From contig JAEWBM010000195.1 in the NCBI GenBank assembly GCA_023391155.1, positions 1 through 11,403 of the forward strand: a stretch of DNA of 11,403 nt. The letters run 5' to 3'. Source of the stretch: Acidobacteriota bacterium. Its GTDB lineage: Bacteria; Acidobacteriota; Blastocatellia; Pyrinomonadales; Pyrinomonadaceae. The notes beneath the pieces were generated by a model, which made no database searches, had not been told where the DNA came from, and worked only from the letters and a program-made list of their open reading frames with translations. Positions 7,242 to 11,403 of the stretch are shown in pieces; within the stretch, counting starts at the first letter, position 1; the number at the start of each line of letters is the position of its first letter. The position numbers and the translations under genes are program-made.

Positions 7242-8102
7242 CTATCGCAAATTGGGAACCTCGACGGCCTCAAGCACCGACGGCGGCGAGCCCAGAAACC
7301 GCTCGGCGACGCGGGCGAAGCGCTCGGCGGCGTCCGTCACGTAAAAATGATCGAGGTCGTCACACAGCCGGCGTTCCCCCGGCGGAACCTCGTCGTTTTC
7401 CAGCCCACGCATCCGCAAAAGCTCAGCGGCCTCGCGAGCAGCGGCCTCACCCGAATCAATTAGCTTAACATCCGCACCGATGGTTTGCTGAATCACCTCA
7501 CTGAGAATGGGGTAGTGCGTACAGCCGAGAATGAGCGTCTCGATCTGCTGCCCACGCAGCGGTGCGAGGTAGCGTTCGGCGATCGAGCGGGTTTCGGGCT
7601 CGTCGGTCCAGCCCTCCTCGGCAAGGGGTACGAACAGCGGGCATGCCGCCTGGACGACCTCGGCTGCGGGTGCCGCACGCGTTACGGCATCGCGGTAGGC
7701 ATTGCTTGCGATGGTGGCCTCGGTTGCGATCACGCCGATCCGCGGCGGGTCCGTCGAGGCGATCTCGACCGCACGTCGTCCGCCCGGCCCGATCACCCCG
7801 ATCGCATCTATTCCGATCCGCTCGCGGATCGCCGGCAAAGCCAGCGCCGACGCCGTGTTGCAGGCGACGACCAAGGCCTTGATGCCCATCGCGGCCAAAA
7901 ACTCAGAATTTTCCAGTGCATAGCGTTCGACCGTCGCCAACGATTTTGTCCCGTAAGGGACGCGCGCCGTATCTCCGAGATAGATGAACCGCTCATTGGG
8001 CAGCCGGTTATGGAGTGCCCGATAGACGGTGAGCCCTCCCACGCCCGAATCGAATATCCCGATGGGGCTGCGGCGATCTGCGGTTTTTGGTTCCTGCGGC
8101 AT
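7242..8102 (-). CDS. murI: Glutamate racemase
   Basis: MurI interconverts L- and D-glutamate in the cytoplasm, supplying D-Glu for peptidoglycan. Family motifs are IGIFDSGVGGLTV (14-26, Asp18/Ser19), DTARVPYG (44-51), VACNTASA (79-86, catalytic Cys81), EEGWTD (162-167) and GCTHYP (193-198, catalytic Cys194 and His196). Using ATG 8102 gives 286 residues and a short lead before the first motif, as is usual. An in-frame ATG at 8153 would add 17 residues and lies 6 bases after a TATAAA box, so it may be used by a leaderless transcript; neither start has a Shine-Dalgarno. One small oddity is GVIGPG (102-107), where relatives usually have an acidic residue before Pro-Gly. It is the first gene of a five-gene block. 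Confidence 0.95.
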   Translation of the reverse strand: MPQEPKTADRRSPIGIFDSGVGGLTVYRALHNRLPNERFIYLGDTARVPYGTKSLATVERYALENSEFLAAMGIKALVVACNTASALALPAIRERIGIDAIGVIGPGGRRAVEIASTDPPRIGVIATEATIASNAYRDAVTRAAPAAEVVQAACPLFVPLAEEGWTDEPETRSIAERYLAPLRGQQIETLILGCTHYPILSEVIQQTIGADVKLIDSGEAAAREAAELLRMRGLENDEVPPGERRLCDDLDHFYVTDAAERFARVAERFLGSPPSVLEAVEVPNLR

Positions 8103-8158
8103 CAGCAAAAGGTTGATTTTGCCACGAACGCCGCCGAAACGGAAAAGCGCCATTTCGC

Positions 8159-8164
8159 TTTATA
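8159..8164 (-). promoter_or_regulatory. Possible -10 element (TATAAA) for the murI block
   Basis: Read on the minus strand, TATAAA is followed by GCGA and the in-frame ATG at 8153. A poor -35 candidate (TTCTCC, 8187-8182) sits at 17 bp spacing. If used, transcription would start at or within a base or two of ATG 8153, or give a leader of about 50 bases to ATG 8102. This is the only recognisable -10-like box before the operon. Confidence 0.35.
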
Positions 8165-8213
8165 CCGCTTTTCCCATGTGGGGAGAAATGCCTCGCCTTT
8201 GTTACCCAAAGAT

Positions 8214-8228
8214 CGGCCTGTGAGGCCG
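8214..8228. repeat. Short perfect inverted repeat in the divergent murI/protease region
   Basis: CGGCCT-GTG-AGGCCG is a perfect 6-bp stem with a 3-base spacer. It lies between the divergent murI and protease genes. No T-run follows on either strand. It could be an operator half-site pair or chance in GC-rich DNA. Confidence 0.35.
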
Positions 8229-8335
8229 CGGCTTCCGGACCTGCCTGACCATAACCCTTGCTCTTCCAACGATTAAACAATGTTGATGTTTTGGCTTACG
8301 CGTTGCACTAATGCCTTGCGGCACATCCCTCCGAA

Positions 8336-8349
8336 TGCCGGTTCCGGCA
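8336..8349 (+). repeat. Hairpin-forming inverted repeat just before the protease start
   Basis: TGCCGG-TT-CCGGCA is a perfect 6-bp inverted repeat ending 17 bases before ATG 8367. As RNA it would form a tight GC hairpin immediately upstream of the start region; as DNA it could be a dyad operator. No Shine-Dalgarno is seen between it and the ATG. Confidence 0.4.
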
Positions 8350-8366
8350 ACGGCCCACCAATCGAT

Positions 8367-10091
8367 ATGAAGATATTGCCCCATAACATCGCCATATTCA
8401 CCATAATTTTTTTACTTATCTGCCACCCCGCATCGGCACAAACGAAGCGGGACGAAGCGCCCCGAGATTATGTCGTGGTGCTGAAGACCGAGCCCGGCGC
8501 AGGGTTGACCGGTTACGCAGAGGCGGACGCCGTCGGCATTGCAGCGGCTTATGCCGCCGAGGTGCGGTCGGTCTATTCGGCAACGATACGCGGATTTTCC
8601 GCACGCATGCCCGAGCGAAACGCGGCTGCACTTAAGGCCGACTCCCGAGTCAAGGCCGTCATCGAGGATACGCCGATCTATCCGGCGGGGACGCAAAACT
8701 CTGCGGCGTGGGGACTTGATCGCCTCGATCAGCGGCACCTGCCGCTTAAGGGCAACTACAACTACGACGCGACGGGCGAGGGCGTGAACGTTTATGTCGT
8801 GGACAGCGGCATTCGGGCGACGCACGCCGAGTTTGGCGGGCGGGTTCGATTTGCTTATGACGCCATCGGCGACGGCCAGGGGGGCAACGACTGTTATGGC
8901 CACGGCACGCATGTCGCGGGCACGATCGGCGGCGCACAATACGGCGTAGCCAAGGGCGTCACGCTGCACTCGGTAAGGGTACTTAATTGTTCGGGCTCGG
9001 GGTCGGTATCGGGGCTTTTTAACGCCGTCGAATGGCTGACGGTTAACCGGATCGATCCGGCAGTGGTCAACATCAGCATTACCACGAACATGGTTCTTCA
9101 GATATTGGACGATGCGATCAACTCGTCCGTGGCATCGGGGATCACATATGTCATTGCCGCCGCAAATCACGGCGCTGACGCGTGTAATTACTCCCCGGGC
9201 CGGGCGTCCGGTGCTATCACGGTAGGGGCAACCGGCAGCACCGACGCCCGCGCCGCATATTCAAACTGGGGGCCGTGCGTAGACATTTTTGCCCCCGGGA
9301 CGGGAATCACATCCGCCGGCATCTCCGGCGACACCGCGACGGCGGTCAAGAATGGGACGTCGATGGCGTCGCCCCACGTTGCGGGAGTCGCGGCATTGCT
9401 TGTGCAAAACGGGCCGTCGCTAAGCCCGAGCGTCGTTACGGACACGGTTCTTATTAATGCCACGCCGGGCATCGTCACGAATGAGGGCACGGGCTCCCCG
9501 AACCTGATGCTTTACTCGGGCCTGTGGGACGCGGTCAACCCGACGATAACAAACGTCCTTCCCAGCGGCGGCCACGTGATAAACGGCACCGGACACGAGG
9601 TGATCTGGCAAAACCGGGGCGATTACAATAGCCGTGTGAAGATCGAACTCTCGACAAACGGCGGCGCAAGCTACGACACCGTCATCGCGGACGATGTTGT
9701 GAACCGCGGCGGATATGTGTGGGACGTACCGTATATGACAGCGACGGACGCCAAGATCCGGATCTCAGAGACCGGACGCGAGGCACCCGCCGCAGCCTCA
9801 AGCGAATCTTTTGTCATCACGCTGGCTCCGACATCGGCCGCTGTTTCGGTCACCGGACGCGCGGCGGATCACAGAGGGGTCAGCATCGCGAACGTCCGCG
9901 TCACGCTTACATTAATGAACGGCACACAGCTCCACGCCATCTCGAATGCATTCGGCTATTTCCGGATCGATGCCGTCCCGGCCGGCGAAACCGCGATACT
10001 CTCGGCCGTTCACAGGAGGTATACATTCGCTTCGAGGCCTGTCACTCCGGACCCCGAGTTGACGATAATCTCTCTGAGCCCAGATCACTGA
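8367..10091 (+). CDS. Secreted subtilisin-like (S8, proteinase K-like) serine protease with C-terminal accessory domains
   Basis: A 574-residue exported protease. From ATG 8367 a signal peptide (1-24, ending HPASA before QT) is followed by an inhibitor-I9 propeptide (about 34-106, with YVVVLK and an IEDTPIYP end). The S8 catalytic domain (about 115-380) has Asp146 (VVDSGI), His179 (GHGTHVAG) and Ser332 (GTSMASPHVAG). The oxyanion Asn267 sits in AAAN rather than the usual AAGN, and DACNYSPGRASGAITVGAT is proteinase-K-like. After it come an Ig-like region (about 391-486, LSTNGGASYDTVI ... YVWDVP) and a carboxypeptidase-regulatory-like domain (about 492-574, SNAFGYFRIDAVPAGE) common in acidobacterial secreted proteins. 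The frame opens 29 codons earlier at ATG 8280, but that part would bury the signal peptide. No Shine-Dalgarno precedes ATG 8367. Likely role: extracellular protein degradation. Confidence 0.93.
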   Translation: MKILPHNIAIFTIIFLLICHPASAQTKRDEAPRDYVVVLKTEPGAGLTGYAEADAVGIAAAYAAEVRSVYSATIRGFSARMPERNAAALKADSRVKAVIEDTPIYPAGTQNSAAWGLDRLDQRHLPLKGNYNYDATGEGVNVYVVDSGIRATHAEFGGRVRFAYDAIGDGQGGNDCYGHGTHVAGTIGGAQYGVAKGVTLHSVRVLNCSGSGSVSGLFNAVEWLTVNRIDPAVVNISITTNMVLQILDDAINSSVASGITYVIAAANHGADACNYSPGRASGAITVGATGSTDARAAYSNWGPCVDIFAPGTGITSAGISGDTATAVKNGTSMASPHVAGVAALLVQNGPSLSPSVVTDTVLINATPGIVTNEGTGSPNLMLYSGLWDAVNPTITNVLPSGGHVINGTGHEVIWQNRGDYNSRVKIELSTNGGASYDTVIADDVVNRGGYVWDVPYMTATDAKIRISETGREAPAAASSESFVITLAPTSAAVSVTGRAADHRGVSIANVRVTLTLMNGTQLHAISNAFGYFRIDAVPAGETAILSAVHRRYTFASRPVTPDPELTIISLSPDH

Positions 10092-10094
10092 TCT
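10082..10094. repeat. 13-bp palindrome spanning the junction of two convergent stop codons
   Basis: AGATCA-C-TGATCT is perfectly symmetric. It covers the protease TGA (10089-10091) and reaches into the complement of the opposite gene's TAG (10093-10095). As RNA it could make only a weak 5-bp stem with a 3-base loop, and no T-run follows, so I do not call a terminator. Confidence 0.45.
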
Positions 10095-11271
10095 ACCGTA
10101 AGTGGCGGCGGAAAAGAAGCAGCGACATTATCAACAATAGACCTATCCAAAAGAGCAGCCAGGGTTGCATCAGCCAGTCAAGGAACGAATTATTCGAATC
10201 CGAAACATCGACCGATGCAGCTTCGTTTTGCCGGTAATCCGCGGCCAGAATATTGAGATGGGCGGTGTCGAGCATCGAAGCGACGCGATCGATCGCTTCT
10301 TTTTCAACAAGGCCTCTTGCCATGCTGCCAAGCATTCCACCCAGCGTATTTGAACGCGACCGGTCGGTGAAAAGCAGAAAAAGCTCAGGGCCTTCGGTAC
10401 CTTCGGCCCTCAGAAGATAGGTCACGGCGAGCGACGAATCGAGATAGTGGTTCGCGTAGAATTGCTTTGCCGCAATCGCGTAAAGCGTGCCGTCGGGCCG
10501 CGAATAGATCGCCGAATGCGTCAGCACGACCATCGGCTTGAGGCCGAAATCAACTGCCGACCAGCCGACCTCATCCTCGACGCCGGGCTGCCTGCTCGCC
10601 GGGAAATCGGCGACATGGGCAAATAGCGCAGGCTCCAGATCCTTGAGCAAGATCGTATCGTCGAGCGATTCCCGGTGAACGGCGGCTAGCTCGGGCGCAC
10701 CTTTTCTGCTGTCAAAGCGGCCGAGAGCACGGTCGCCGCCGGAAAGATAATCGGCTGCGTAACCCATCAACACCTCTCGCATTAGCTGCTCGGCACGGCC
10801 GCGGTGATCGGAGGACGTCCAGTCGACCTCGGTGCGGAACCGTTCGATCGCACGAGCGTTCAGATTGATACCGCAGTCACCAACACGGCACTGCCGGAGA
10901 TCGGCGAGGTCCTTGTCGCTCAACACCATCGAGGCGATATCGGCCGCTTCCGGGGGAACCGAAAAAGGCCCGCCGCCGGATTTGGCCGTGTTCCGCCGCT
11001 GGGAGAGGCTCTCGCGAAATTGCTCAAGCGTGACAACGGGCGAGCCCTTTATGCGGACCATGCCCGTGACGCTGACGACCTGTTTATCGTCTGTGGCTCG
11101 GGGCACCACAACGACCTCGCCCGCATTGAGACGTTCGATATCAGCCTGGGTAAAGCCGGCCTGTGTCAGCAGCATCCGGTCGAGCTCGGAACGGCTTATC
11201 TGTGCGGAAGCAGACACGCCGCTCACGGCGAGAAATAGGCAAACGAGGAATGACCAACGGAGCAAAGCCAT
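10093..11271 (-). CDS. Periplasmic CRxGDC-motif protein with C-terminal membrane anchor, function unknown
   Basis: A 392-residue protein with a clear signal peptide (1-23, ending SASA before Q24) and one C-terminal membrane helix (about 370-387) followed by RRHLR, so the body should face the periplasm with a tiny cytoplasmic tail. A possible disulfide pair lies in LRQCRVGDCGINL (125-137). Other landmarks are VDW (149-151), VGWSAVDFGLKPMVVLTH (235-252) and KQFYANHYLDSSLAVTYL (269-286), then DRSRSN (303-308) and a Gly-rich stretch. I recall acidobacterial hypothetical proteins with the same order of motifs, but know no function or fold; no catalytic motif is recognisable. ATG 11271 is preferred over the frame start at 11301, because a perfect TATAAT lies between them and the signal peptide begins at 11271. 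It converges with the protease one base apart. Confidence 0.85.
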   Translation of the reverse strand: MALLRWSFLVCLFLAVSGVSASAQISRSELDRMLLTQAGFTQADIERLNAGEVVVVPRATDDKQVVSVTGMVRIKGSPVVTLEQFRESLSQRRNTAKSGGGPFSVPPEAADIASMVLSDKDLADLRQCRVGDCGINLNARAIERFRTEVDWTSSDHRGRAEQLMREVLMGYAADYLSGGDRALGRFDSRKGAPELAAVHRESLDDTILLKDLEPALFAHVADFPASRQPGVEDEVGWSAVDFGLKPMVVLTHSAIYSRPDGTLYAIAAKQFYANHYLDSSLAVTYLLRAEGTEGPELFLLFTDRSRSNTLGGMLGSMARGLVEKEAIDRVASMLDTAHLNILAADYRQNEAASVDVSDSNNSFLDWLMQPWLLFWIGLLLIMSLLLFRRHLR

Positions 11272-11280
11272 CGTTGAACG

Positions 11281-11286
11281 ATTATA
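11281..11286 (-). promoter_or_regulatory. -10 element TATAAT directly before the CRxGDC gene
   Basis: A perfect TATAAT on the minus strand ends 9 bases before ATG 11271. The expected start of transcription would fall about 3 bases before the ATG, giving an almost leaderless mRNA; there is no room for a Shine-Dalgarno. No good -35 hexamer is found at 16-18 bp (best is AACAAA-like). The box also argues against the ATG at 11301, which lies upstream of it. Confidence 0.55.
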
Positions 11287-11375
11287 TGGGAAAGAGGGCA
11301 CATTTTGTTACCCTGAACCCGACGATTCAACCTCTTCTGACTTCTGTCGTATGATCTCTGAATTCTAAATAAGAT

Positions 11376-11403
11376 TGGTGGAGGCGGCGGGAATCGAACC
11401 CGC
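11376..11403 (-). ncRNA. ssrA: 3' end of tmRNA (ssrA), or of tRNA-Ala; cut by window edge
   Basis: Read on the minus strand, the last 28 bases are a T-stem GCGGG, T-loop TTCGATT, T-stem CCCGC, a 7-base acceptor strand CGCCTCC, discriminator A and encoded CCA. The acceptor has T (U) at position 70 and A73, the partner half of the G3:U70 alanine identity pair. Alanine acceptors with a GC-rich T-stem of this kind fit tmRNA, which rescues stalled ribosomes, and I recall closely similar 3' ends in many tmRNAs. A tRNA-Ala would show the same identity bases. The rest of the gene lies beyond the window, so the choice cannot be made here; that it is a tRNA-like 3' end is near certain. Confidence 0.65.

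Noticed and set aside
7229..7273. 15-codon upstream extension of rph
   Set aside because: It overlaps the murI coding end, and RNase PH proteins normally begin close to the RPDNRALDEIR motif, which fits ATG 7228.
8214..8228. Intrinsic terminator for either divergent gene
   Set aside because: It lies upstream of both genes and has no T-run after the stem on either strand.
7485..8276. 263-codon open frame on the plus strand opposite murI
   Set aside because: Antisense shadow of murI, rich in Arg/Asp with no recognisable motif, and it runs into the protease upstream region.
8280..8366. 29-codon upstream extension of the protease
   Set aside because: It would place a polar, Pro/Gly-rich stretch in front of a good signal peptide. 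ATG 8367 gives a normal signal peptide; the extension also contains the GC hairpin.
8412..9170. 252-codon open frame on the minus strand opposite the protease
   Set aside because: It lies wholly antisense to a well-supported S8 protease with all catalytic motifs, and its translation shows no domain, signal or motif; such frames are common opposite GC-rich genes.
9719..10237. 172-codon plus-strand frame crossing the end of the protease and the convergent gene
   Set aside because: It overlaps two real genes out of frame and is Arg/Ser-rich with no motif, so it is a frame shadow.

Overview
The window looks like a chromosomal segment of a fairly GC-rich Gram-negative bacterium, most likely an Acidobacteriota member of the Blastocatellia/Pyrinomonadaceae type. 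This is inferred from recall of protein families: a secreted protease ending in an SNAFGYFRI-type carboxypeptidase-regulatory-like domain, a periplasmic CRxGDC protein of a family I associate with acidobacteria, a TonB_C protein, and few Shine-Dalgarno sequences. No rRNA or marker tree is available to prove it. No mobile element, CRISPR array, phage gene or broken gene is visible.

Layout. Positions 1-2286 (+) hold the end of an export operon: a large FtsX/MacB-type ABC permease cut by the window edge, then a membrane-fusion adaptor starting on the base after the permease stop. Positions 2347-4241 (+) hold a small two-CxxC protein, peptide deformylase (def), and a secreted protein with a TPR-like middle and a TonB C-terminal domain, joined to def by a GTGA overlap. 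A 108-bp convergent gap (4242-4349) carries heptad repeats and an inverted repeat. Positions 8102 down to 4350 (-) form a tight five-gene block, transcribed murI - rph - fabG - rhomboid protease - trmB, with gaps of 13, 3 and 9 bp and a final TGATG overlap. It mixes cell-wall precursor supply, tRNA 3' maturation, fatty-acid elongation, membrane proteolysis and tRNA m7G modification.

A roughly 210-264-bp divergent region (depending on the murI start) separates murI from a secreted proteinase-K-like S8 protease (8367-10091, +). The protease converges, one base apart, with a periplasmic, C-terminally anchored protein of unknown function (11271-10093, -). The window ends in the 3' part of a minus-strand structural RNA with encoded CCA and a U70/A73 alanine signature, best read as tmRNA (ssrA) and otherwise as tRNA-Ala.

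Most genes are housekeeping. The less ordinary items are the adaptor without a helical hairpin, the small zinc-ribbon-like protein, the TPR/TonB_C protein coupled to def, the CRxGDC membrane-anchored protein, and start codons that sit almost on top of -10 boxes. I do not see strong evidence for a wholly new multi-gene system.
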